From assembly GCA_041389525.1 (NCBI GenBank), contig JAWKRR010000019.1, positions 1 to 64,000 of the forward strand: 64,000 nucleotides of DNA. The letters run 5' to 3'. This DNA comes from JACKFB01 sp041389525 (GTDB lineage: Bacteria; Myxococcota_A; UBA9042; PHBI01; JACKFB01). Position numbers and translations under genes: made by a program. The notes below the pieces were generated by a model. That model saw only the letters and a program-made list of their open reading frames with translations. It was not told where the DNA came from and did no database searches. Below are positions 24,772 to 35,960 of this stretch, piece by piece. Position 1 is the first letter of the stretch. Each line of letters starts with the position of its first letter.

Positions 24772-25299
24772 TCAGCGAGTCCGCGCCTGGATCCCCGCGC
24801 GTATCGTCAGCGCCAGCGTGCCGAAGGTGCCGAGCAAGACGCCGCCCGCGCCCGGGATCGCCAACCACTCCAGCGCGTCCTTGGCCGCGCCCGTGCTGCC
24901 GAGGCCGGGCGCCTTGAGCCCGGCCAGCAGCCAGAAGAGCGGGTAGAGCACCGCGCCGAGGCCCAGCGCGAGCGCCACCAGCCGCGTCGCGCGCGTGGGC
25001 GGACCCAGCAGCGCCAGCAGCAGCACCATCGCGAGCGCGGCCGCCCCGATGCCGCCGGCGTGCATGTGCGCGCGCTTCAGGTACGACCAGCTCTTGCTGA
25101 CCACCGCGTCTGCCTTGGCCTGATCGCCCTCGTAGACGGTCGCCAGCACGGCACTCGCGCTGCTCTCCAGGTTGCCCTTGATGCTGTCCTCGGCCGCGCC
25201 GAAGGCCCCGCCCATGCCGAAGCCGAAGAGCAGCGCGCACAGGCTCAACACGACGCCCGCGAGCAGCGGACTCAGGCGGGTAGCGGCGAAGGTGTCCAT
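24772..25299 (-). CDS. Integral membrane protein, unknown
   Basis: This is a 175-residue protein from ATG 25299. Four hydrophobic helices are visible: LLAGVVLSLCALLFGFGMG, a segment around AAALAMVLLLALLG, LVALALGLGAVLYPLFWLL, and one near GAGGVLLGTFGTLALTI. Between the first two is a polar region, YEGDQAKADAVVSKSWSYLK, followed by RAHMHAGGIG with two histidines. The latter could bind a metal or heme, but I do not recognise a family. It lies 34 bases upstream of the esterase lipoprotein gene on the same strand. Confidence 0.65.
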   Translation of the reverse strand: MDTFAATRLSPLLAGVVLSLCALLFGFGMGGAFGAAEDSIKGNLESSASAVLATVYEGDQAKADAVVSKSWSYLKRAHMHAGGIGAAALAMVLLLALLGPPTRATRLVALALGLGAVLYPLFWLLAGLKAPGLGSTGAAKDALEWLAIPGAGGVLLGTFGTLALTIRAGIQARTR

Positions 25300-25471
25300 G
25301 GTCGACTCCGGTTGCGGGAGGGCTCGAAGCTCGCAGCGCGGGCCCGCGACGTCAACGCGAATGACGCCCGGCGCCCTGGCCGCGCCTGCCGAAGTGCGTG
25401 TCTTCCTTGGGTACTCCGGCGCCATATGCTGCTATGGTCCCCGCGGCCGCCGACACCCCCAGACCCTCGCC

Positions 25472-26479
25472 ATGGGGCGCCCATCCATGCTGCTCGACCG
25501 CATCAAATACGCTCCCTTTCACGTCCAGCTCGTGGTGACGCGCCGCTGCAACCTCGAGTGCGGCTACTGCAACGAGTTCGATCAGGTCTCCAAGCCCGTC
25601 CCCACCGAGGTGCTCAAGGCGCGGCTGGACAAGCTGATGGCGCTGGGCACGCTCAGCGTCCAGTTCACCGGCGGCGAGCCGATGCTGCACCCCGAGATCT
25701 ACGAGCTGATCCGCTACGCTCGCGCCCTGGGCTTTCGTTTGGTCCAGATGATCTCGAACGCCTACCTCTTCAACGAGGCGAAGGTCCGAAAGCTCAACGA
25801 AGCCGGCCTCCAGCGCCTGCAGATCAGCGTCGACGGCGTCAAACCCAACGACGTCACCGTGAAAGTCCTCGACCCCATGCGGAAGAAGCTCCTGACCGTC
25901 GCCCGCGTCGCCGAGTTCGAGGTCGTGCTGAGCGGCGTCATCGGCAGCGCGCCCAGCGACGAGGTCCTCGAGGTCATCGACTTCGCCAAGGAGCACGGCT
26001 TCAAGCCCCGCGTGCTGCTGATCCACGGCGAAGATGGCCAGCTCTTGCTGACCGAGGAGCAGCTCGCCCTCTACGGCCGCGTCCGCGTCGCCATGGGCCA
26101 GCGTTTCCGCGACTCCGGCGACTACCGCACCCGCCTTGCCGAGACCGGCGAGGCCCCCTTCAAGTGCCGCGCCGGCAGCCGCTACCTCTACATCGACGAG
26201 TTCGGCGTCGTGCGCTGGTGTAGCCAGCAGATCCCGGCCTTCGGCATCCCCCTGGCCGACTACACGCCCGAAGACCTGCGCCGCCAGTTCCACACCCCCA
26301 AGGGCTGTAGCTCCAAATGCACGGTCGGCTGCGTCCGCACCGACAGCGCCCCCGACCAGTGGCGCCCGCAAGACCCAGCGATGGGCGAGGCGGGCGAGCC
26401 CGGCTGGCTGCAAACCAACGCCGTAAAGATCCCCGCCGCCGTCAACCGCGTCCTCGCCGCGGTCCGCCCCCGCTCGTAG
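25472..26479 (+). CDS. Radical SAM protein
   Basis: This is a 335-residue protein from ATG 25472 (alternative ATG 25487). The CX3CX2C iron-sulfur motif is CNLECGYC, followed by FTGGEPMLHPE (SAM-binding GGE) and ISVDG, the usual partial-barrel landmarks. The C-terminal part has CRAGSRYLYIDEFGVVRWCS and then CSSKCTVGC, a cysteine set like a reduced SPASM/twitch auxiliary cluster. The start is well upstream of the first barrel strand, so the protein looks complete. No precursor peptide gene is adjacent, so a peptide-modifying role is unproven. It is convergent with a glycosyltransferase gene. Confidence 0.85.
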   Translation: MGRPSMLLDRIKYAPFHVQLVVTRRCNLECGYCNEFDQVSKPVPTEVLKARLDKLMALGTLSVQFTGGEPMLHPEIYELIRYARALGFRLVQMISNAYLFNEAKVRKLNEAGLQRLQISVDGVKPNDVTVKVLDPMRKKLLTVARVAEFEVVLSGVIGSAPSDEVLEVIDFAKEHGFKPRVLLIHGEDGQLLLTEEQLALYGRVRVAMGQRFRDSGDYRTRLAETGEAPFKCRAGSRYLYIDEFGVVRWCSQQIPAFGIPLADYTPEDLRRQFHTPKGCSSKCTVGCVRTDSAPDQWRPQDPAMGEAGEPGWLQTNAVKIPAAVNRVLAAVRPRS

Positions 26480-26493
26480 GTCGGGCGCCTCCC

Positions 26494-27648
26494 TCAGCGC
26501 GCGCCAGAGTCAGCGAGCCAGCGCTCCAGGACCTCCAGCAAGCGCACGGCGCGGGCGTCCCAGGTGAGGGCGGCGGCGTCGTCTCTCGCGGCTTGCCCGA
26601 GGCGCTTGGCGAGGGTCGGGTCGGCGGTGAGCTTGGCGATGGCGGCGGCCGCGGCGCCCGGGTCGTCGGCGGGGACCAGCCAGGCGTTGCGGTCGTGGGC
26701 GAGCAGCTCGGCGGTGTCTGGCGAGCGGGGGGCCAGGATGGCGCGGCCGGCTGCCAAGTAGAGGAAGAGCTTCATGGGCAGGACGGTGTTGCCGACGCTC
26801 TCGAGCGGGGCGACGCTGGGCGGGATGACCAGGACGTCGGACGCGAAGAGGTAGGTCGGGAGCTCGTCGAAGCGCGCCCAACCGCGGACTTCGACGTTGG
26901 GGAGCGCCGCGGCTTGGGTCTCGAACTCTCCGATTCGCTCGGATCCGACGAACAAAAAGCGGACCTCGGGGTTCTGCCGCGCCATCTCCAAGACGATGCC
27001 CAGGCCCTTGGCGAGGGTGACGCGGCCGGTGTAGGTCACCAGCGGTCCATCAAGCGCCAGCCCGAGGGTTCTCCGCGCGTCATCCCGGGGTGTCGGCGGG
27101 TCGAAGCGGCGCGGGTCGTAGCCGTTGTGGACCACGGCGAGCTTCTCCGCGGGGACGCCAAGGCGCAGGTAGCAGTCGCTGGCGAACTGCGAGTGAAAGA
27201 CGCCGCCGAGGAAGTTGGGGCGGCTCATGGCGGCGCGGAAGGCCGGGCGCACCAGGCGTCGCTGGTCGGGCCAGGGGCGGTAGGTCTCGTAGACCACCGG
27301 GTGCCGCGCCATCACGCCGCCCAGCAGCGACGGGACGTTGCGCGTGTAGACGATGTCGAAGGCGCGGAGGCGCCTGTCGGCCATGGCGCGCGCGGCGTGG
27401 CCGACCTTCTCGCCCAGGCGCAGCCGGCCCGGCGGGTAGGAGTCCAGGCGCAGCACGCGGAAGGGCCCCTCGACCTGGTAGTAGTCGCGCAGCGCGTCGG
27501 CGTCCGGCGGCTCAGCACCCAGGCCGCGCGGGAGCACCAGGGTCACGTCGGCGCCATGACGCCCGAGGGCGGCGACGGTGTTGAGCACCTGCTCGGTGTC
27601 GGTGGCGCTGCTGGGCAGGACCTGATCGAAGACGTAGGCGATGCGCAC
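26494..27648 (-). CDS. GT4-type glycosyltransferase
   Basis: This is a 384-residue protein from GTG 27648; the frame extends upstream but without signal or family similarity. GT-B fold features are an N-terminal RIAYVFDQVLPSSATDTEQV, the second-domain start VTYTGRVTLAKGL, FLFVGSERIGEFE, and an E-x7-E-like nucleotide-sugar segment around PPSVAPLESVGNTVLPMKLF. Products are typically lipopolysaccharide, capsule or glycolipid sugars. No other sugar genes are adjacent. It is divergent from the lipocalin-like gene. Confidence 0.82.
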   Translation of the reverse strand: MRIAYVFDQVLPSSATDTEQVLNTVAALGRHGADVTLVLPRGLGAEPPDADALRDYYQVEGPFRVLRLDSYPPGRLRLGEKVGHAARAMADRRLRAFDIVYTRNVPSLLGGVMARHPVVYETYRPWPDQRRLVRPAFRAAMSRPNFLGGVFHSQFASDCYLRLGVPAEKLAVVHNGYDPRRFDPPTPRDDARRTLGLALDGPLVTYTGRVTLAKGLGIVLEMARQNPEVRFLFVGSERIGEFETQAAALPNVEVRGWARFDELPTYLFASDVLVIPPSVAPLESVGNTVLPMKLFLYLAAGRAILAPRSPDTAELLAHDRNAWLVPADDPGAAAAAIAKLTADPTLAKRLGQAARDDAAALTWDARAVRLLEVLERWLADSGAR

Positions 27649-27862
27649 GGAGACCCTTGTTCTATCGGGACGAAATCGGCGCGGTCGCCGGTGTCTGCGT
27701 GGGGGATTGCGGGACGGACGGGCGCCGCAGTCTAATGGTAGGCTCGGCGTCGCAGAGAATCTTTTGCGCCTTCGCGGGTCCAAGCCCCGCGAGGTCGGCC
27801 CCACCCCCCACGGGGGACGCCGCGTCGACCGTAGTTACTGCCCACGCCACGAGGAGTCCACG

Positions 27863-29008
27863 ATGACGCTCACCCTTCACTCGAACGCGCGCCGCCTGCC
27901 GCTTTTCGCCCACGTTCGCCTCGCCGTCGCCGCCGCCGCTGCGCTGGTGCTGCTGGCCGCGACGCCCGCGATGGCCGACGAGCTGCTCGGCGACGGCTTC
28001 GGCTCGACCGACATGAAGGTCACCGAGAAGCACATGGCGCCGGCGCTGGGCAAAGGCGAGTCGGCCGTCGAGCGCTTCGTCTTCGAGGCGACCTTCCCCG
28101 ATGGGCGTGGGATTTACTGGTCGACGCGGCTGACGAACCTGGGTCTGGGTGACGGGAAGGCCTCGTCGAAGGCGCGGGTGACCGGCAAGGGCGTCGGCTC
28201 CAAGCACCGCAACAACGTCACCAAGAAGGAAGGGGACTACGTCGCGACGGCGAGCCCCGTGCGCTTGGCCGTGGGCGACAACGAGATGAGCGGGACGCTG
28301 GACGCGATTCGCGTGCGCAGCAAGGGCGAGACCTTCGAGTTCGACCTGGTCTTCGAGTCGCAGGTCCCGGCGTGGCGGCCCGGCGATGGGCGCGTCGATT
28401 TCCGCAACGGGACCTTCTTCGACACGACGATCCTGGTGCCGCGCGGCGTCGTCAAAGGCACGCTGACCGTGGACGGGAAGACCGAGCAGGTCGTCGGTTA
28501 CGGCTACGGCTACCACGACAACAGCACCATCTCGCCCCACGAGCAGGCCAAGCGCTGGGTCCGCACCCGCGTCCTGGACGCCGGCGACAGCTTCATCCAT
28601 CTGAACTCGTTCACGCTGCCCGACAAGCTCGGCGGCAAGACCGTGTCGTGGATGCTGGTGGGCAAGGGCAAGAAGACCGCGGGCTTTACTGACCTCAGCG
28701 TCGACGTGACCGACCTCGAGTCCGACGCGAAGTCCGAGCAGGGCTACCAGGTGCCGCGCTCGATGGTGGTGACCGGCAGCTCCGGCGGGAAGTCGGTGAC
28801 CCTGGCGGTGAAGGCGGCCGGGAAGTACAGGCGCACCGACGAGCTCGCGAAGCTCAGCTCGGTCGAGCGCGCGGTGGCCTCGCGATTCGCGCACCCGGTG
28901 CGCTACAGCCACAGCGGCAAGTGGCTGCTGAAGGTGAAGGGCGTCGCCGGTGTGGACGGCTCGGGCCGGGGCGCTCGCTTCGAGATCACGCACCTCAACC
29001 CGAACTGA
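27863..29008 (+). CDS. Secreted lipocalin-like protein (CrtC/AttH-like, tentative)
   Basis: This is a 381-residue protein from ATG 27863 with GAGGAG upstream. The signal peptide is RLAVAAAAALVLLAATP ending AMADE. The central segment VVGYGYGYHDNSTISPHEQA recalls the GYHDH motif of CrtC/AttH-like lipocalin-fold proteins, whose founding member is a carotenoid hydratase. The C-terminal part has repeated strands such as GGKSVTLAVKAAGKYRR. It is probably periplasmic. A carotenoid oxygenase occurs in the same window but 27 kb away. The function is open. Confidence 0.6.
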   Translation: MTLTLHSNARRLPLFAHVRLAVAAAAALVLLAATPAMADELLGDGFGSTDMKVTEKHMAPALGKGESAVERFVFEATFPDGRGIYWSTRLTNLGLGDGKASSKARVTGKGVGSKHRNNVTKKEGDYVATASPVRLAVGDNEMSGTLDAIRVRSKGETFEFDLVFESQVPAWRPGDGRVDFRNGTFFDTTILVPRGVVKGTLTVDGKTEQVVGYGYGYHDNSTISPHEQAKRWVRTRVLDAGDSFIHLNSFTLPDKLGGKTVSWMLVGKGKKTAGFTDLSVDVTDLESDAKSEQGYQVPRSMVVTGSSGGKSVTLAVKAAGKYRRTDELAKLSSVERAVASRFAHPVRYSHSGKWLLKVKGVAGVDGSGRGARFEITHLNPN

Positions 29009-29046
29009 CGCGGGCCGCGGCTGCTGCGACCACCGCGACCGCGCCA

Positions 29047-30324
29047 TCAGGGCGTCTGGGCGGCGTCGGGCTGACCGGCGGCCCCGCGACCGGTGAGGCC
29101 CAGCGCGAAGTGCAGCACGACGTTGCCGAAGAGGATGCTGGCGCCCGCGAGGACCATATAAAGGATGGCCGCGTGCCAGCCGAGGGCGGCGAGGATCAGC
29201 GTCAGGCTGACGAAGCCGTCGCGGCGCAGGATCTTGTAGCGCAGGACGTCGACGATGCGCGTGGCGAGGCCGCTCTTGGCGGAGAGCTCGTCGACGCGGT
29301 TGCGGATGATCATCACGTCGCCGCGGCGCAGCTTCGTCAGGCGCGCGTAGGTGATGAGCAGGTGGGTGGCCCACATGGACAGGGTGGCGACGCCTACCCA
29401 GCCGAGGGCGGTCTCGCCGTGCCGGAACATCACCGCGGTGAGCGCGCCGTAAAACGAGAAGTTCGCGACGTTGTCGCCCGCGGAGTCCAGAAGCTCGCCG
29501 ACGCGGCTGAACTGCCAGCGGACGCGGGCGAGCTCGCCGTCGACGCCGTCGATGATGGAGTTCATCTCGAAGAGGAAGGCGCCGAAGAGGATCCAGCCGT
29601 AGGTGCCGCCGAGCGCCGCGACGGCCGACGCCACGCCCAGCACGATGCAGAAGATCGAGATGTGGTTCGGCATGATCGGCGTGTCGACGATGCGCCGGCT
29701 GATGAAGAGGCTGATGTAGCGGTTGAAGTAGCGGCTGAAGAGGCCGTCGACGGGCTTTCGGCAGGACTGCCAGAGCGCCTCGGTGGCGACCGCGTCGCTC
29801 GCGGCGTCGACGACCTCGATGTCGATGAACCGCGGTTCAGTCACCGGGACCGGGGCGAGGCGGTCGCCCAGGCTGGCGCGGGCCGCGGCGAGGCCGTCGG
29901 CGGCCGCGGTGGCCACCAGCGCGTGGGTGAGCAGCGGCTGGGGCACCAGCAGCGGGCCTCCCGCCGCGCTTCCCGACGGGCCGCCCGCTGGATCGAGAGT
30001 CGCCAGCCCGAGGGCCAGCCCGGTCCCGAGGAGGTCGACGTGGCGCGCGAAGGCAGAGCCGAGGCCCTTGTCGTGGACGCGCGAGGCGGACGCGATGAAC
30101 ACGGGGCCCGCGGGCTCCAGGGCCTCGAGCGCCTCGGCGGCGGGCACCGCGAGCACGTCGGGGAAGAGCGCCTTGACCTCGCGCCGCAGCGCCTCGTCCT
30201 CGCTGACCACCACCACGCGCTGAGCGCCAGCGTGGCGGAAGGTCAGCAGGTTGCGGCGCAGCAGCGACATGCCGGCGACGTGCCGGAGCGGGTCGCCGGC
30301 GGAGGTCACCAGCAGGGCTTGCAC
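29047..30324 (-). CDS. CDP-alcohol phosphatidyltransferase with degenerate nucleotidyltransferase-like N-terminus
   Basis: This is a 425-residue protein from GTG 30324. Residues 1-190 look like a sugar-nucleotidyltransferase fold (MQALLVTSAGDPLRHVAGMS then LLRRNL), but the glycine-rich loop with PK is missing. Residues 200-410 are a membrane CDP-alcohol phosphatidyltransferase, with the motif DGVDGELARVRWQFSRVGEL followed by LDSAGD, and multiple hydrophobic helices. The fused layout recalls archaeal-type enzymes for di-myo-inositol phosphate. It starts four bases after the second transferase gene, so it is the last gene of a three-gene operon. Confidence 0.83.
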   Translation of the reverse strand: MQALLVTSAGDPLRHVAGMSLLRRNLLTFRHAGAQRVVVVSEDEALRREVKALFPDVLAVPAAEALEALEPAGPVFIASASRVHDKGLGSAFARHVDLLGTGLALGLATLDPAGGPSGSAAGGPLLVPQPLLTHALVATAAADGLAAARASLGDRLAPVPVTEPRFIDIEVVDAASDAVATEALWQSCRKPVDGLFSRYFNRYISLFISRRIVDTPIMPNHISIFCIVLGVASAVAALGGTYGWILFGAFLFEMNSIIDGVDGELARVRWQFSRVGELLDSAGDNVANFSFYGALTAVMFRHGETALGWVGVATLSMWATHLLITYARLTKLRRGDVMIIRNRVDELSAKSGLATRIVDVLRYKILRRDGFVSLTLILAALGWHAAILYMVLAGASILFGNVVLHFALGLTGRGAAGQPDAAQTP

Positions 30325-30328
30325 GACC

Positions 30329-31246
30329 TCAGTTCGCGGCTGCGAGGAGCTCGCGCTCGGCGCGGCGCCACTCGCGGGCGACCAGCACCATCCAGACGTT
30401 CAGGACGCCGGCGATGACGAAGGCGAGCACGTAGATGGGCGCGGCGGGGGCGAGGGCGCCGAGGAAGGTCGCCGTGTAGAGGATGAAGAAGTGCGTGCCC
30501 AGGCCGAGCCAGGTGGCCTTCTGCATCGGGCCCGTCATGATCTCGCGGGCGCGCGCGGCGCTGACCTGCGGGCGCGCGCGGTGGTCGCCGGGGCCCGAGA
30601 TGAGGCTGGCCGTGCCGTTGCTGATGGCGGTGTAGATCGCCAGGGTCGAGGCGAGGAAGCCGTTGGGGGCCTTGAGGTCGACGACCGAGGCCTGGCCCTC
30701 TTTGCGCGGGTCGACCAGCAGCTCGAAGCGGCGTCGCAGGTGGTCGTAGGCGGCGCAGTGGATGACCATGGACGGGAAGATCGACGCGACCAGCAGCCAC
30801 GTGTACTCGCCGCCCGTGAACTGGGTCAGCGCGTAGCCCATGCCGAAGCCGAAGGAGAGCGCGACGACGAAGTCCATGGAGCCGTCGAGCAGCTCGCCGA
30901 ACTCGCTCTTCTGGCCGGTGAGGCGGGCGAGCATGCCGTCGCCGCAGTCGAAGACGACCGACAGGAACAGGAAGAAGGCCGACAGCGCCATGTAGTGCGG
31001 GCCAGCGGTGACCGACGCGTAGGCGAGGAGGCCCGAGACGACGCCGAGCGCGCCGGCGCCCAGGGTGATCTGGTTGGGCGAGGGGCGGCGGCTGAGGCCC
31101 TCGAGCGGGCGCAGCATCTGGAAGGCGACGCGGCGATGGAAGGCGCGGTTGATGACCTCCTCGATCGCGGTGTCTTTCAGGGTGTCGCTGTAGCGCCACG
31201 TGGAGGCGTCGCGGGACGCTCTGGCGACTGACGTCGTATCTACCAT
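30329..31246 (-). CDS. CDP-alcohol phosphatidyltransferase
   Basis: This is a 305-residue protein from ATG 31246. The catalytic motif is DCGDGMLARLTGQKSEFGEL followed by LDGSMD, matching D-x2-DG-x2-AR-x8-G-x3-D-x3-D. Hydrophobic helices such as ALSAFFLFLSVVFD and VLAFVIAGVLNVWMVLV surround it. The enzyme joins a CDP-activated lipid or alcohol to a phospho-alcohol at the inner membrane. The gene is second of three in the operon, 25 bases after the nucleotidyltransferase gene. The exact head group is not determined. Confidence 0.85.
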   Translation of the reverse strand: MVDTTSVARASRDASTWRYSDTLKDTAIEEVINRAFHRRVAFQMLRPLEGLSRRPSPNQITLGAGALGVVSGLLAYASVTAGPHYMALSAFFLFLSVVFDCGDGMLARLTGQKSEFGELLDGSMDFVVALSFGFGMGYALTQFTGGEYTWLLVASIFPSMVIHCAAYDHLRRRFELLVDPRKEGQASVVDLKAPNGFLASTLAIYTAISNGTASLISGPGDHRARPQVSAARAREIMTGPMQKATWLGLGTHFFILYTATFLGALAPAAPIYVLAFVIAGVLNVWMVLVAREWRRAERELLAAAN

Positions 31247-31271
31247 GGTGTGTGTGTCCTCTGCGGCTCGT

Positions 31272-32075
31272 TCAAGCGTTCGTGGGGGAGGTGCCGGCGG
31301 ATTCGGCGCTCTCGATGGCGGCCAGTGCGGCGCGCGCGCGGGCCAAGTCTGCGTGGTCGTCGATCTCGGCCCAGCGGCCGGGGGTCGCCTCGACCAGGTC
31401 GGACCGCATGCCCTCGGCGAGCAGCGGGTCCAGGGCGGCCTCGTAGTAGGAGGTGCGCCCGGCGGTGGTGTCGGCCATGGCGGCGACGCGCGCGAGGAAG
31501 CGCTCGCCGTCGCTGCGGCGGAAGCGGTAGGCGCCGATGGCCTCGCCCGCGGAGGTCCCGATGGCCAAGGTCTTGCTGATGGCGTGGATGCGGCCGTCGG
31601 CGTCGAGCTCGACCTTCATGGCCTCCTCGTCGAGCGGCGAGACCGTGTCGACCAGCATCGCGGTGCGGTCGCTGCCGCTGACGAGCTTCGAGACCTCAGA
31701 GGTGCGCAGCCAGAGGTCGCCGTTGAGCAGCAGAAACTCTTGGCCCGCGACGCCGGGGGCGCCGACGTTGACGGAGACCAGCGTGTTGGTGGTCTCGAAC
31801 TCCGGCGCGATGCGCCAGTCCATCGAGCGCGCGCCGAGCTTCCAGCTCGTGATGGTCTCGCGGACCATCTCGCGGCGGTAGCCCGTGACGAAGACCCACT
31901 CGTCGACGCCGGCGCGGTGCAGGGCCTCGAGCTGGCGGCGGAGGATCGACTTGCCGTTGAGGTCCACCAAGCACTTGGGGCCGTCAGCGGTATCGGGGAG
32001 TAGCCGCCGACCCACGCCTGCGACGAGGATGAGCGCTCGTCGGGGGGACTGGCGTGGCTGCGCGTGGGTGGTCAA
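31272..32075 (-). CDS. LicC-like phospho-alcohol nucleotidyltransferase
   Basis: This is a 267-residue protein from TTG 32075. The N-terminal loop ALILVAGVGRRLLPDTADGP is followed by KCLVDLNGKSILRRQLEAL, the canonical nucleotide-binding and PK region of sugar- or choline-phosphate nucleotidyltransferases. Other landmarks are LLLNGDLWLR (metal-binding Asp) and EIDDHADLARARAAL at the end. It is the first gene of the operon with two CDP-alcohol phosphatidyltransferases, so it most likely makes a CDP-activated alcohol such as CDP-inositol or CDP-choline. This is inference from context. Confidence 0.82.
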   Translation of the reverse strand: MTTHAQPRQSPRRALILVAGVGRRLLPDTADGPKCLVDLNGKSILRRQLEALHRAGVDEWVFVTGYRREMVRETITSWKLGARSMDWRIAPEFETTNTLVSVNVGAPGVAGQEFLLLNGDLWLRTSEVSKLVSGSDRTAMLVDTVSPLDEEAMKVELDADGRIHAISKTLAIGTSAGEAIGAYRFRRSDGERFLARVAAMADTTAGRTSYYEAALDPLLAEGMRSDLVEATPGRWAEIDDHADLARARAALAAIESAESAGTSPTNA

Positions 32076-32411
32076 CTAGGGGGTCTCGATGGCTCGGGGG
32101 GCGGCGAGGCGACGGAGGCTGCGGATGGTCCAGCGCCTCGTGGGGCCGGGTTGCGTGGAAGCAAGAATCGTGCCGTGCGCGTAGGCGCGGGCGGGGGCTG
32201 CGAATCCCGCGGTTTTTACCACCAGAACGCGTCCCGCGCCGTATTTTTGGATGGGATTCCGGGGGACGAGACCGGCGAGATTGGAGTGTGTTTCATCCAC
32301 GGTGGAGTAGGCGTACTCCACGGCGGTGGAGCAGAGTGGCCGCGTCGGGTTGACCTGCCGAGCCCGCCCCTCGTACCGTCGCCGCCCCGACCCCACGCCC
32401 CCAGGTGCACC
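32076..32411. other. Divergent intergenic region with an inverted repeat
   Basis: The region lies between the nucleotidyltransferase gene and a lipoprotein gene. It holds an 8-base-arm inverted repeat at 32302-32321 and no supported coding frame. A promoter for each side is likely but not clear. Confidence 0.5.
32302..32321. promoter_or_regulatory. Inverted repeat, possible operator
   Basis: GTGGAGTA, GGCG, TACTCCAC forms an 8-base perfect inverted repeat with a 4-base centre, 90 bases upstream of the lipoprotein start. A related half, GGTGGAG, recurs right after it. Its regulator is unknown. Confidence 0.5.
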
Positions 32412-32861
32412 ATGTCGCAACGATTTCCCAGGTTTTTGCTCGCTCTCAGCCTCGTCCTCACCATGTCGGCGCTCAGCGCGTGCGGCGCCTCGAAGCTCGA
32501 CGCGGACGGCTACAAGAAGGCGTCGGCGGGGTTGGACGGCAGCATCAAGCAGGTCGAGCGGGAGACCCACGACGCGCTGACCACGGGCGATCCGATGATG
32601 CTGGGGCGGGCGTTCGAGACGCTGGTGCCCAAGCTGGTCGCGCTGCGCGAGCAGGTGAAGAAGATTCAGGTGGGCGACGCGGCCATGGCCGAGGCACACG
32701 CCGGGCTGGTCTCGACGGTGGACGCGTATGTGGGCGAGTTCGAGCGGCTCAATGAGACCGTGACGAGCGCGGTGCTGGCGGACACGAAGGCGTCGATGCG
32801 CACCACCGTCGAGGAGTTCGAGGCGGGCATCGCGACCTGGCGCGACGCCATCGGCGAATAG
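32412..32861 (+). CDS. Small helical lipoprotein
   Basis: This is a 149-residue protein from ATG 32412. The signal MSQRFPRFLLALSLVLTMSA ends LSACGAS, a lipobox. The mature part is helical, with repeats of Ala/Glu/Lys/Asp such as LVPKLVALREQVKKIQ and TVEEFEAGIATWRDA, likely forming a short helical bundle. The family is not recognised. It ends one base before the convergent RND pump gene. Confidence 0.65.
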   Translation: MSQRFPRFLLALSLVLTMSALSACGASKLDADGYKKASAGLDGSIKQVERETHDALTTGDPMMLGRAFETLVPKLVALREQVKKIQVGDAAMAEAHAGLVSTVDAYVGEFERLNETVTSAVLADTKASMRTTVEEFEAGIATWRDAIGE

Positions 32862-32862
32862 A

Positions 32863-35958
<3,096 letters not shown>

Positions 35959-35960
35959 GG

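Noticed and set aside
25472..26479. RiPP biosynthetic cluster around the radical SAM gene
   Set aside because: No short precursor-like frame, transporter or recognition-element gene was found within several kilobases.
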